DNA of 64,000 bases from Brevibacterium antiquum CNRZ 918 (GCF_900169145.1 NZ_FXZD01000003.1:248001-312000), one strand, 5' to 3'. Positions 37,217 through 46,810 are shown, counted from the first letter of the stretch. Notes: generated by a model from the sequence alone, not told the origin. Numbers and translations: made by a program.

Positions 37217-37223
37217 CAAAGCG

Positions 37224-38030
37224 ATGACTCCTTCCAATCGTGGTTCGCAGCCGAAGAACGGCGCCAGGCAGCCCCGCCAGTCTAGCGGGAAGCTGCCAGC
37301 GCGCGTGTACCGTCGGCGGCGCTACATGTTGTTGTTTGCCAGCCTCGTGGTGGTCGCCCTGGTGGTGCTCGGAGCCGTCGGAATAGTCAGAGGACTGGGC
37401 GGAGGCGGCGGGGAAGAACCTGTTGCCGAAGACACGCCGTCGGCGAGCCCGACGACACAAGCGCCGGTGCCGGATGAGAAGGCCGCGAGCGGAAAATGCC
37501 CTGAGAGCAAGGTCGGCCTCAGAGCCGGTGTCGACGAGAAGAGCTTCGACGAGGACGCGAAGCCCAAGTTCAAAATGGTGATTGAGAACAATCACACGGC
37601 CACCTGCCTGATCGAGGTCGGCACCAAGGAACAGGAATACCTCGTTCAGAAGAACGGTGACGTGGTCTGGTCCTCGAAGTTCTGCGCTGCAGGTGAAGAC
37701 GAGAACGCTGAGGTCTCGACCGAGTTCGCACCTGAGTCGGAGAAGACTGCTCAGCTTGAATGGAACCGGGTCCAGGTGGACAAGAACTGCAACCGAACGA
37801 ACAAGGATTTCGGTCCGGGGGAGTACGAGCTGGTCGTCAAGCTTGGTGATAAGGAGAGCAAGCCGGCGAAGTTCGAACTGGAGAAGGACGCCGCCACCAA
37901 GGCCAAAGAGAAGAGAGAAGCCGAGGAGAAGAAGGCTGAGGAGAAGAAGTCCGAGGAACCTGACGAGAAGAAGCCTGACGAGAAGAAGTCGGACGAGAAT
38001 CCCGACGGTTCAGGTTCCTCGGACGACTGA
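37224..38030 (+). CDS. membrane-anchored protein with extracellular Ig-like domain
   Basis: A 268-residue protein. A basic cytoplasmic start (about 1-33, with RVYRRRRYM) precedes one hydrophobic helix (about 35-55). A short Gly/Pro/Thr linker leads to a single extracytoplasmic domain (about 90-215, FKMVIENNHTATCLIEVG, FGPGEYELVVKLGD) with three spaced Cys, resembling BsuPI-like beta-sandwich folds. The C-terminal 50 residues are Lys/Glu repeats, probably helical or disordered. No precise family is recognised. It occupies the interval between mutY and radA where disA is common in actinobacteria. Confidence 0.75.
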   Translation: MTPSNRGSQPKNGARQPRQSSGKLPARVYRRRRYMLLFASLVVVALVVLGAVGIVRGLGGGGGEEPVAEDTPSASPTTQAPVPDEKAASGKCPESKVGLRAGVDEKSFDEDAKPKFKMVIENNHTATCLIEVGTKEQEYLVQKNGDVVWSSKFCAAGEDENAEVSTEFAPESEKTAQLEWNRVQVDKNCNRTNKDFGPGEYELVVKLGDKESKPAKFELEKDAATKAKEKREAEEKKAEEKKSEEPDEKKPDEKKSDENPDGSGSSDD

Positions 38031-38060
38031 GCTGTTCGCGTCGGTGGGGCGGCTGCGGGC

Positions 38061-38453
38061 TCAGGCTCCGCGGTAGGAGCCCACGCCCCAGGAGTTGCCA
38101 TCGTGGTCGCGGAAGTCGAACTCTCGGCCGCCATGTGGCTGTGTTGCCACCGGCTTGACGATCGCATGGCCCATGTCTGTGATCTCCTCGTAGAGCCGGT
38201 CGACTTCTCGTTCCGTGTCGACGACGATGTAGAGAGAGTTGCCGCCGACGCTGTCGAGTGCTGACCCGTCGTTGCGGACGGAGCCGAACATGATTCCACC
38301 CGTATCACCGAGTGCGTATTCGGCATGGACGATGAGCTCGGGATCGGCCTCGTCCCTGACTGTGAGCCGCTCAGTGAAACCGAGTGCTGCCAACAGAGCG
38401 GTCGTGGCGGCCGCGTCCGTGGTTCTCATTGCCGGAAAAACTGTCGTGGTCAT
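38061..38453 (-). CDS. VOC family protein
   Basis: A 130-residue single-module glyoxalase/bleomycin-resistance-like protein (PhnB/YaeR-type). Seen are TDAAATTALLAALGFTERL, HAEYALGDTGGIMFGS, LYIVVDTEREVDRLYEEI and the typical closing REFDFRDHDGNSWGVGSY. The metal-binding pattern is only partly preserved, so enzymatic activity is uncertain. It is on the same strand as radA (63 bases downstream of it) and could be co-transcribed. Confidence 0.82.
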   Translation of the reverse strand: MTTTVFPAMRTTDAAATTALLAALGFTERLTVRDEADPELIVHAEYALGDTGGIMFGSVRNDGSALDSVGGNSLYIVVDTEREVDRLYEEITDMGHAIVKPVATQPHGGREFDFRDHDGNSWGVGSYRGA

Positions 38454-38515
38454 ACTTCCAGGATGCGCTATTTATGTGCAGATGTCCCGAACTTTCTCTC
38501 CGTGCGATGTCAAGC

Positions 38516-39865
38516 TCATTTGCCTCCCAACAGCAGCTCAACGGCTTCGGAGACGTGCTCACATTCCTTGACGCGCATTCCCTGGGGAGTCGAGACGTTT
38601 CGCAATGCGCCGTGAGCGACGATCGCATGGGTGATGCCGAGGCGGGAGGCCTCATTGAGCCGCTGGCCCAGGTTAGGGACATTGCGGATCTCTCCCGAGA
38701 GACTGATCTCACCGATCGCAACAAATTTTGCGGCCATGGACTTACCGATCGCGGCCGACGCCAGCGAGAGGCAGATCGCGAGGTCGCTGGCCGGTTCACT
38801 GAGCTTTGCGCCTCCGACCGTGGCGGTGAAGACATCGGACTTGGCCAAACTGATAGTCCCGATCTTCTGACTGAGCACGGCGAGCATCATGGCCACTCGT
38901 GAGGAGTCCACACCGGAGACGGACCTGCGAGACTGCCCGCCAGCGGATTCGGTGATGAGCGATTGAACTTCGACGAGGAGCGGACGTTTGCCCTCCTGCG
39001 TCACTGTCAGACAGGTGCCTGGGGGATTGCTGCCGCTGCGGGAGAGGAAGAGGCCCGAGGGATCCTCGAGGCTCTTGATGCCGTTTTCCTCCATGTCGAA
39101 GCAGCCGACATCGTCGGTCGGTCCGAACCGGTTCTTCACAGCGCGCAGCAGACGCAGTCGGGAGTGGCGTTCCCCTTCGAAGTTGCACACCACATCGACG
39201 AGGTGTTCGAGAAGTCGGGGTCCGGCGATCGTGCCGTCCTTCGTGATGTGGCCAACGAGCACTGTTGGCAGCGACCTGGACTTTGCCTCCCGAATGAGGG
39301 CAGCAGCCACCTCGCGGACCTGAGTGACTCCTCCCGGCACACCGTCGATCTCGGATGAGGCGAGGGTCTGGATGGAATCGACGATGAGCATGTCGGGCTC
39401 TTCTGCTTCGATCATTCCCAGGACAGCGCCGAGGTCGTTCTCCGCGGCCAACAGCAGAGAGTCCTCGAGCGCGTTGATGCGCTCGGCCCGCAGTCGGACT
39501 TGTCCGGCGGATTCCTCACCGGTGACGTAGAGGACCTTGGAGCCGAATTTGGCGAGGCGTGAAGCGACGTCGAGCAGAAGAGTCGATTTTCCTACGCCCG
39601 GTTCACCAGACAGGAGGACGACAGCACCGGGGACGATGCCACCGCCGAGGACGCGGTCGAATTCGCTGACATACGTCGTCCTCGCCTGAGCCAGGGTGGA
39701 GTCGATCTGGTTGATCGATTTCGCCCCGCTGGACTTCTTGACTTTCGTCTTGACCGAGGTCTTCCCCGCGCCCTTCTCCTCGAGTGTGCCCCAGGCTTGG
39801 CATTCAGGGCAGCGACCCAGCCATTTGACGGTCGAATAGCCACATTCGGTGCAGGTGAAAGACAT
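38516..39865 (-). CDS. radA: DNA repair protein RadA
   Basis: A RecA/DnaB-like helicase that helps branch migration during recombinational repair. The zinc finger is C5-x2-C8...C19-x2-C22 (CTECGYSTVKWLGRCPEC). Walker A is GEPGVGKS, Walker B lies in DMLIVDSIQTL, the RadA-specific motif is KNRFG, and the C-terminal Lon-protease-like domain is present. ATG 39865 gives the canonical start and a length of 449; the open frame extends farther upstream without family similarity. Confidence 0.96.
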   Translation of the reverse strand: MSFTCTECGYSTVKWLGRCPECQAWGTLEEKGAGKTSVKTKVKKSSGAKSINQIDSTLAQARTTYVSEFDRVLGGGIVPGAVVLLSGEPGVGKSTLLLDVASRLAKFGSKVLYVTGEESAGQVRLRAERINALEDSLLLAAENDLGAVLGMIEAEEPDMLIVDSIQTLASSEIDGVPGGVTQVREVAAALIREAKSRSLPTVLVGHITKDGTIAGPRLLEHLVDVVCNFEGERHSRLRLLRAVKNRFGPTDDVGCFDMEENGIKSLEDPSGLFLSRSGSNPPGTCLTVTQEGKRPLLVEVQSLITESAGGQSRRSVSGVDSSRVAMMLAVLSQKIGTISLAKSDVFTATVGGAKLSEPASDLAICLSLASAAIGKSMAAKFVAIGEISLSGEIRNVPNLGQRLNEASRLGITHAIVAHGALRNVSTPQGMRVKECEHVSEAVELLLGGK

Positions 39866-39927
39866 ACGACAATTCTGGCACGCCGCACTGACACAGCCGC
39901 ACGTACAGTGGGCGAGCGCGGGCGATC

Positions 39928-40695
39928 TCAGTCCAGGGTGGTGAGAACTCGCGGGCCGTCCTCGGTGATGGCGATCGTGTTCTCCGAATGTGCGCCGTTC
40001 GATCCGTCTGCCAGGCGCAGGGTCCAGCCGTCCTTGTCGACGGCCAGCTTCTTCGAGGTGAACGACCACCACGGTTCGATCGCCAGTGTCAGGCCTGGTT
40101 TGAGTACCAGGCCGCGTCCACCCTTGCCCCGGTTGGCCACGTGGGGATCTTCGTGCATCGTGTGGCCGAGCCCGTGGCCGCCGAAGTCGAGGTTCACCGG
40201 AATCCGCTGTTCATCGGCAACATCACCGATGGCCTTCGAGATATCGCCGAGGCGGTTGCCCGGCTGTGCGGCCGAAATGCCGGCTTCCAAGCCTGCCCAG
40301 GTGGAGTCGATGAGGTGCTGGTCCTCATCGCTGCCGTTACCGACGACGACGGAGCGGGCGGCATCGGCGACCCAACCGTCGATGGACACGGCGAAGTCCA
40401 AGGTGAGCAGGTCACCGTCCTTCATCACGTAGTCGCGGGGCTTGCCGTGGAGGACTCCATCGTTGACTGAGAGGCAGATGACGTTCCGGAAGGGGCCTTC
40501 ACCAAAGGAAGGGGCATAGTCCCAATAGCAGGACTCGGCGCCGGACTCTTCGATGAGCTTCCTGGCGCGCTTCTCCAGATGCATGATGTTCATGCCCGGT
40601 TCCGCGAGCTCAGACAGTTCGGCCAGTGTCTTCGCGACGAATCGGCCGGTGACCGCCATCTTGTCGATCTCGGCGGGTGTCTTCAGCTCAATCAC
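39928..40695 (-). CDS. map: methionine aminopeptidase
   Basis: Removes the initiator methionine. The 255-residue type I enzyme shows the five metal ligands in context: LDFAVSIDGWVADAARS (two Asp), GHGLGHTMHEDPHV (His), LAIEPWW (Glu) and HSENTIAI (Glu). GTG 40695 is the start, with AGGAG about 7 bases upstream. It is 62 bases upstream of radA on the same strand. It is not adjacent to adk or infA as in many actinobacteria, so it may be an additional Map paralogue. Confidence 0.94.
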   Translation of the reverse strand: MIELKTPAEIDKMAVTGRFVAKTLAELSELAEPGMNIMHLEKRARKLIEESGAESCYWDYAPSFGEGPFRNVICLSVNDGVLHGKPRDYVMKDGDLLTLDFAVSIDGWVADAARSVVVGNGSDEDQHLIDSTWAGLEAGISAAQPGNRLGDISKAIGDVADEQRIPVNLDFGGHGLGHTMHEDPHVANRGKGGRGLVLKPGLTLAIEPWWSFTSKKLAVDKDGWTLRLADGSNGAHSENTIAITEDGPRVLTTLD

Positions 40696-40809
40696 AGGTG
40701 TTCTCCTTCAGTCTTCACGGGCTCAACCTCAACTTTAGTCGTTTGCGTCTCTTCCGTCGCGGTCGCCCTGCCTGTCCGTGATCAAGCAGACAGTTGCGAA
40801 CAGATTTCA

Positions 40810-40838
40810 TTGCAGGGGATCTTGCTGACATGTAGGTT
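40810..40838 (+). promoter_or_regulatory. promoter for a leaderless small ORF
   Basis: TTGCAG (40810-40815), a 17-bp spacer and TAGGTT (40833-40838). The start site is expected at or next to ATG 40846. Optimal spacing supports the small gene downstream. Confidence 0.6.
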
Positions 40839-40845
40839 CGCCGAT

Positions 40846-41082
40846 ATGAGGGGCATCGTTTTGACAGTCATCATGGGCAATGCCTTTGGGCTTTCGGTGA
40901 CCTCGGGCATCGAGTCGGTCAATGAGGGTGGTGCGACGTGGATCTTGGAACTCATCGTATTCCCGCTCGCCGTGCTGGTAGGAATCGTTTCCCTGCTTCT
41001 CAAGCACAGAAAACGGGCGCCGGCACAAAACCGACGCCCGAATCCCTGCGAATCAGGTCAGGATCCAGAACAGCCTCGTTGA
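40846..41082 (+). CDS. small predicted membrane protein
   Basis: A 78-residue ORF that I would call on its promoter and composition. It has a weak N-terminal hydrophobic stretch (GIVLTVIMGNAFGLSV) and one clear helix (ILELIVFPLAVLVGIVSLLL, about 33-52), followed by a Lys/Arg stop-transfer (KHRKR) and a Pro/Gln-rich tail. There is no Shine-Dalgarno; a well-spaced promoter ends 7 bases before the ATG, predicting a leaderless mRNA. The tail overlaps the terminator of the convergent dehydrogenase gene. The family is unknown, and a non-coding alternative cannot be excluded. Confidence 0.55.
   Translation: MRGIVLTVIMGNAFGLSVTSGIESVNEGGATWILELIVFPLAVLVGIVSLLLKHRKRAPAQNRRPNPCESGQDPEQPR
41014..41040 (-). 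terminator. terminator of the aldehyde dehydrogenase operon
   Basis: A 10-bp stem (41014-41023 with 41031-41040, one mismatch) and a 7-base loop. Read on the minus strand it is followed by TTTT, about 53 bases past the dehydrogenase stop. It lies inside the 3' end of the small convergent ORF. Confidence 0.7.
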
Positions 41083-41092
41083 CTCGTGGCTC

Positions 41093-42631
<1,539 letters not shown>

Positions 42632-42679
42632 TGCTGTCCTTTCGCTGGTGTTTGTGTGGGTTGGGGTGGTGGTGGCGGC

Positions 42680-43903
42680 TCACACGATGTTGAGCTCCTT
42701 GCGCAGTCCCGAGGTGGCGAAGCGTCGTTTGTCCAGGCCTGAGACGTCGACGAACGGTTCGCGACCGGTCATGAGGTCAGCGACGACCTCTCCGACTGCC
42801 GGGCCCATGAGGAATCCATGTCCGGAGAACCCGCAGGCGTAGAAGAATCCGGAGAGTTCTTCGGCCTCGCCGATGAGTGCATTGTGATCGGGCGTCATCT
42901 CGTAGAGTCCCGCCCAGCCGCGCTTGGCCTCAACCTCGCCCAAGCCCCGAGCCCGTGATTCGATGAGCTCGGCCAGAGTGGGCAACCAGTCGGGATTGCG
43001 CTTGTCGTCGAAATCCCAGACATCCGTCTCGTCGGGGCATCCGAAGAGCAGGCCCGGACCCTCCGGATGGACGTAGAAGCTCGTGGAGAAGTCGATGGTG
43101 AACGGCATCCGCGACAGGTCGATGCCCAGTTTCGCTTCATCCACGGGCTCGCTGACCATGATCTCCCGTCGCAGGGGCTTCACCGGCAGGTCAACACCGG
43201 CAGCCTCGCCGATGAGCCCGGACCAGGCGCCGGCAGCACAGACAACCTGCACACATTCGATTCTGCCCTTCGTCGTGAGCACAGACTGCACCGTGCGGGT
43301 GCTGCCGCTCGGGTCCTCACCCACGGTCGACTCGAACCCGGTCACTTCGCAGTTCTTGACCACCGTGACTCCGAGTTCTCGTGCGGCGCTGATGTATCCG
43401 GACACCACGGCCTCAGGGGTGCAGTGCCCATCAGTGGGATTGAACGCCCCCGCCACGAGACCCTCGGTGTTGATGTACGGGGCCAGCTCAGCCACCTCGG
43501 CGACGGTGAGCATCCGGGAATCCAGACCCATCCGCTGCTGAAGTTCGACATTGGCAGCGAAGGTGTCGGCCGTCTCGGCGGAATCGAGGAGGAACAGGTA
43601 CCCATTGCTGACCAGATCGATGTCGACGCCGAAATTGGTCTCGAAGTTGCGCAGGACCTCGAGGCTGCGTGTGGACAGGGCGATGTTGACCTCATCGGAG
43701 AACTGGCAGCGCACCCCACCGGCGGCCTTCGACGTCGATCCCGAACCGGGGACGTCCCGTTCGACGAGAACTATGTCTTCCACGTCATGCTTGGCCAGGT
43801 GATAGGCAATGGATGCTCCCATGACTCCGGCGCCGATGATGACGACCTCGGCGCTCGTCGGGACCGTGCCGGTCGGTGATGTGCTCTCCAACTTCCACCT
43901 CAC
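42680..43903 (-). CDS. FAD-dependent amine oxidoreductase (DAO family)
   Basis: About 407 residues of the D-amino-acid oxidase/sarcosine oxidase fold. The FAD motif EVVIIGAGVMGASIAYHLAK begins about 20 residues in, followed by GSGSTSKAAGGVRCQFSDE, CAAGAWSGLIGEAAGV and the C-terminal GFSGHGFLMGPAVGEVVADL. With the ALDH7-type partner, L-pipecolate or a related secondary amine is a reasonable substrate, but sarcosine- or proline-like substrates remain possible. GTG 43903 is chosen; GTG 43984 would add 27 low-complexity residues and TTG 43891 would remove four. It is divergent from a LysR gene that probably controls it. Confidence 0.82.
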   Translation of the reverse strand: MRWKLESTSPTGTVPTSAEVVIIGAGVMGASIAYHLAKHDVEDIVLVERDVPGSGSTSKAAGGVRCQFSDEVNIALSTRSLEVLRNFETNFGVDIDLVSNGYLFLLDSAETADTFAANVELQQRMGLDSRMLTVAEVAELAPYINTEGLVAGAFNPTDGHCTPEAVVSGYISAARELGVTVVKNCEVTGFESTVGEDPSGSTRTVQSVLTTKGRIECVQVVCAAGAWSGLIGEAAGVDLPVKPLRREIMVSEPVDEAKLGIDLSRMPFTIDFSTSFYVHPEGPGLLFGCPDETDVWDFDDKRNPDWLPTLAELIESRARGLGEVEAKRGWAGLYEMTPDHNALIGEAEELSGFFYACGFSGHGFLMGPAVGEVVADLMTGREPFVDVSGLDKRRFATSGLRKELNIV

Positions 43904-44025
43904 TGTCTTCTGCTGCGAACGTCCGTCCTTGGTCGTCGCAGCAACGGGGAGTGCCGACGTCGATGTCGGCGAATTGCGGCTCACTGCCCATTGTGGTTCC
44001 AGTCACGTTTAAGGGCAAGAGCGAG

Positions 44026-44042
44026 TTCATGAAAACTGTTTT
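44026..44042. promoter_or_regulatory. AT-rich dyads in the LysR/oxidase intergenic region
   Basis: TTCATGAA (44026-44033) overlaps the dyad AAAAC-T-GTTTT (44032-44042) in a distinctly AT-rich stretch between the divergent genes. This is the usual place for LysR-type (T-N11-A) binding. Confidence 0.4.
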
Positions 44043-44073
44043 TAGGAAACGTGAAAAGAGCTAGGCTGTAGCC

Positions 44074-44976
44074 ATGGCATGGACTCTCGGACAGCTGCGC
44101 ACCTTCGTCACCGTGGCCGAACTGGGGTCGATGACCAGAGCCGCGGAACAGCTGGGCTACAGTATCGGCGCTGTCTCCCAGCACATGAGCGCCCTGCGCC
44201 GCGCCGTCGGCTCCGAACTCTTTCTGCGCCGAGGCAGGGGAATGGTCCTCGCCGAGGCCGGCCGAACGCTGCTCCCGCGTGCCCGAAGCATCCTCGCTGC
44301 CCAGAAGCAGGCAGAGATGGCGATGCTGGGCAGAGACTTCCGCAGCGAAGCCATCGTCACCCTCGGCGTCTTCGGTTCGGCATCGACTAAGGCATTGCCC
44401 TCCATCGTGAGGCTCCTGGGTCAGCGGCATCCGCACATCGAAGTCCGAGCCCGTGAGATCAACGTCGAGACGATGTCGGCGGCCGTGATCGACGGAGCGA
44501 TCGACTTGGGTATCGGCATCAACTATCCGGCCGTGCCCCTGCCGCCTATGCGGGGTCTGAGCTGGACGACCGTGGCCAGCGAGGCCTTCGGCATCGTGGT
44601 GCCCGCAGGCGCACCGCGACCTACACAGACGGACCTGTCCGAGGCCGATTGGATCCTGCCGCCGGCCGAGGAGCTCTTCGGCCGAGCGATGCGCCTAGCC
44701 ACCTCGGCGATGGGGATCGCTGCGAAGGAGACCCACATCGTCACCGACACCGCCGTCGCGCTCGCCCTGGCAGGCACGGGGCTCGGACTGACCCTGGCCA
44801 CGCCGATCATGATGTCCCTGGGCGGACCCGAAGTCGACCTGCATCCGATCGACGAGGCAGGCGGGAGGGAGATCATCGTCCTGACTTCCCCGGACCCGGC
44901 AGACCCGGTCGGGGCCGTCGCCGAGGTGGTCACCGACGTCTTCGCCGACAGCTTTCGCCCTAGGATGGGGCCATGA
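44074..44976 (+). CDS. LysR family transcriptional regulator
   Basis: A 300-residue regulator. The N-terminal winged helix-turn-helix is AWTLGQLRTFVTVAELGSMTRAAEQLGYSIGAVSQHMSAL in family position (about 2-42, quoted by position; key residues S/A-rich recognition helix), followed by a periplasmic-binding-protein-like effector domain. Confidence 0.
   Translation: MAWTLGQLRTFVTVAELGSMTRAAEQLGYSIGAVSQHMSALRRAVGSELFLRRGRGMVLAEAGRTLLPRARSILAAQKQAEMAMLGRDFRSEAIVTLGVFGSASTKALPSIVRLLGQRHPHIEVRAREINVETMSAAVIDGAIDLGIGINYPAVPLPPMRGLSWTTVASEAFGIVVPAGAPRPTQTDLSEADWILPPAEELFGRAMRLATSAMGIAAKETHIVTDTAVALALAGTGLGLTLATPIMMSLGGPEVDLHPIDEAGGREIIVLTSPDPADPVGAVAEVVTDVFADSFRPRMGP
44074..44976 (+). CDS. LysR family transcriptional regulator
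   Basis: A 300-residue regulator. Residues about 2-60 form the winged helix-turn-helix (LRTFVTVAELGSMTRAAEQL, then QHMSALRRAVGSELF and RRGRGMVLAEAG). The remainder is the periplasmic-binding-protein-like effector domain (VTLGVFGSASTKALPSIV, DLGIGINYP). It is divergent from the FAD oxidase/ALDH pair, so it probably controls that operon and itself through the AT-rich dyads between them. TAGGCT (44062-44067) ends 6 bases before the ATG with no Shine-Dalgarno, so a leaderless transcript is likely. Its stop overlaps the first methyltransferase by ATGA. Confidence 0.92.
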   Translation: MAWTLGQLRTFVTVAELGSMTRAAEQLGYSIGAVSQHMSALRRAVGSELFLRRGRGMVLAEAGRTLLPRARSILAAQKQAEMAMLGRDFRSEAIVTLGVFGSASTKALPSIVRLLGQRHPHIEVRAREINVETMSAAVIDGAIDLGIGINYPAVPLPPMRGLSWTTVASEAFGIVVPAGAPRPTQTDLSEADWILPPAEELFGRAMRLATSAMGIAAKETHIVTDTAVALALAGTGLGLTLATPIMMSLGGPEVDLHPIDEAGGREIIVLTSPDPADPVGAVAEVVTDVFADSFRPRMGP

Positions 44977-45575
44977 ACTTCGATCATCAGTGGAACCGCA
45001 TCCGTGAGACCAACCCCGATCACTCTGCGAATTACGCGGACAGGTGGCGGAAGCTCACCGCCGCAGGGCACGATATCGGGGGAGAGGCGCGATTCGTCAA
45101 CGCGATGGCCCCGCGCGGAGCACGCATCCTCGACGCCGGCTGCGGCACAGGCCGTGCCGGTGGTCTGCTCATCAACGAAGGACACACGGTCTACGGAGTC
45201 GACCTCGACGAGTTCCTCATTGCCGTCGCCGAGGAGGACTTCCCGAGCGGTGAATGGCACACGGGCGATCTCGCCGAATTCGACTTCTCAGCAGTTGGCA
45301 TCAACGACATCGATGTGGCCTTCTGCGCGGGCAACGTCCTCTCCTTCCTCGACCCCGCCTCACGGCGGCAGACCCTATCCAACATCAAATCGACGCTGAA
45401 GTCCGGAGGACGCTTCGTCGCCGGCTTCGGGGCCGGACGAGGCTATGACTTCGCTGACTTCATCGACGATGTGACGTCGACGGGAATGCTCGTCAACCTC
45501 AAACTCTCGACCTGGGAGATCCACCCCTACGAGCCCGACAGCAACTTCCTCGTCCTCATCGCCGAACGTGCGTGA
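44973..45575 (+). CDS. class I SAM-dependent methyltransferase
   Basis: A 200-residue Rossmann methyltransferase. Motif I is ILDAGCGTGRAGG (about 50-62), followed by the acidic end of strand 2 in VYGVDLDEF and motif IV-like DIDVAFCAGNVLSFL. No substrate domain is attached, so the acceptor (small molecule or protein) is unknown. It is tied to the LysR gene by ATGA and to the next methyltransferase by GTGA. A TAGGAT at 44961-44966 could be a private promoter, but coupling alone explains the missing ribosome site. Confidence 0.85.
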   Translation: MNFDHQWNRIRETNPDHSANYADRWRKLTAAGHDIGGEARFVNAMAPRGARILDAGCGTGRAGGLLINEGHTVYGVDLDEFLIAVAEEDFPSGEWHTGDLAEFDFSAVGINDIDVAFCAGNVLSFLDPASRRQTLSNIKSTLKSGGRFVAGFGAGRGYDFADFIDDVTSTGMLVNLKLSTWEIHPYEPDSNFLVLIAERA

Positions 45576-46342
45576 ACGAGGATTCCGAGGTGAGCAATCG
45601 CGCCTACGAGGAGGAGCTCCTCGCTGCCATCTACGACGATGACAATCCGGATGGGCCAGATCACGACTACTTTCGTGCACGTGCACGGGAACTGTCGGCG
45701 ACTCAGATCACAGATCTGGGATGCGGCACGGGAATCCTCACCGCGACGATGGCCGGACCGGGGCGCATCGTCGTCGGCATCGACCCTGCCGCGGCCATGC
45801 TTGAGCGCGCTGCAGCACGGCACGAAGGCGACAAGGTCGAATGGCGTCGCGGTACATCTGAACTGATCGAAACCAACTCCAGCGACCTCATTGTGATGAG
45901 CGGCAATGTCGCGATGCACATCCTCGGCGATGCTTGGACTGCGACTCTGCGCGACATCAGCCGAGGGCTGTGCGAAGGCGGTGTCCTGACTTTCGAGGCT
46001 CGCAATCCGCTGGCTCAGGCCTGGCAGAAGTGGAACACACCTGCCCAGACACGGGACACCGCAGTGGGGCGCCTGCGCGAAGCAACGACTACCTCGGCGC
46101 CGGACGAGCTGGGCATCATCACCATGGACAGCGTCTACGAATTTCTCGATGCCGACGAGGTGGTCGACGTCAGCCAGCGACTGCAGTTCCGGACCTTCGC
46201 CACTCTGCGTGACGATCTGGGTGCCGCTGGTCTGAGAGTGAGCGACGTCTGGCGGAACTGGGACCGTACTCCGTTCACAGGATCCGCGGACGAACCGCTG
46301 ATGATCATTGAGGCAGTCAGCGCGGACGAACCGCGAACGTGA
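45572..46342 (+). CDS. class I SAM-dependent methyltransferase (second of tandem pair)
   Basis: A 256-residue methyltransferase with motif I ITDLGCGTGILTATMAGPG (about 46-64), GIDPAAAML (strand 2 acid) and DLIVMSGNVAMHIL (motif IV region, similar in form to VAFCAGNVLSFL of its neighbour). It is about 55 residues longer than the first, mostly in an insert around WQKWNTPAQTRD near the substrate lid. GTG 45572 overlaps the preceding stop by 4 bases; GTG 45591 is an alternative. The acceptor is unknown. Confidence 0.83.
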   Translation: MNEDSEVSNRAYEEELLAAIYDDDNPDGPDHDYFRARARELSATQITDLGCGTGILTATMAGPGRIVVGIDPAAAMLERAAARHEGDKVEWRRGTSELIETNSSDLIVMSGNVAMHILGDAWTATLRDISRGLCEGGVLTFEARNPLAQAWQKWNTPAQTRDTAVGRLREATTTSAPDELGIITMDSVYEFLDADEVVDVSQRLQFRTFATLRDDLGAAGLRVSDVWRNWDRTPFTGSADEPLMIIEAVSADEPRT

Positions 46343-46404
46343 TGCCGACGTGCACCGGCTCGGGGCGCACTGACGTGGCTCTTGGAGCGTCAGCCGAAAC
46401 ATGA

Positions 46405-46432
46405 TTGGCTGGTTGCGTCGACTCGATACAGT
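46405..46432 (+). promoter_or_regulatory. promoter candidate for the ABM monooxygenase gene
   Basis: TTGGCT (46405-46410), a 16-bp spacer and TACAGT (46427-46432), 35 bases before the ATG. Ordinary leadered layout with GGAGCGG near the start. Confidence 0.4.
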
Positions 46433-46467
46433 CCGACGGTTTTCTCACATGAACAGGAGCGGTCAGC

Positions 46468-46788
46468 ATGATTTTCATCGTTGTGAAGTACGACGTGAAG
46501 CCCGAGAGCGTCGAGGCTTTCCCCGAGGCGGTGCGCACCTTCACCGAGGCGGTCCGCGCCGAGCCGGGCAACCTCTGGTTCGAATGGTCGAAGAGCCTGG
46601 ACAAGGACAATGAGTTCGTCCTCATCGAGGCATTCACCGACGAAGGTGCCGAACCCCACGTCAAGAGCGACCATTTCGCCGCTGGGCTCGAGGCCATGCG
46701 CCCGCACCTGGCATCGACACCGAAGATCATCTCCCGCAAGATCGACGGCGAGGGCTGGGACGAGATGGGCGAACTCAAAGTCGACTGA
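46468..46788 (+). CDS. antibiotic biosynthesis monooxygenase (ABM) domain protein
   Basis: A 106-residue ferredoxin-like alpha+beta barrel protein of the ABM/YgiN quinol monooxygenase group. It opens with MIFIVVKYDVKPE and has the family's FTEAVRAEPGNLWFEWSKSL, ADEFVLIEAF-like strand (here DNEFVLIEAF) and the closing helix DHFAAGLEAMRPHLA. Such dimers oxidise quinols or degrade small substrates without metal or cofactor, and the exact role is often unknown. GGAGCGG lies before ATG 46468. Transcribed alone. Confidence 0.85.
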   Translation: MIFIVVKYDVKPESVEAFPEAVRTFTEAVRAEPGNLWFEWSKSLDKDNEFVLIEAFTDEGAEPHVKSDHFAAGLEAMRPHLASTPKIISRKIDGEGWDEMGELKVD

Positions 46789-46810
46789 GCTATCGTCGTC
46801 GACTGAGCCA

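Noticed and set aside
44961-44966. A leaderless promoter (TAGGAT) for the first methyltransferase
   Set aside because: The start overlaps the LysR stop as ATGA, so translational coupling explains the missing ribosome site; a promoter is possible but not needed.
44074-44976. Duplicate LysR entry with confidence 0 in the feature list
   Set aside because: The zero-confidence entry is a superseded draft of the same gene; use the full LysR entry that follows it. The same applies to the zero-confidence entry at 62066-62338.
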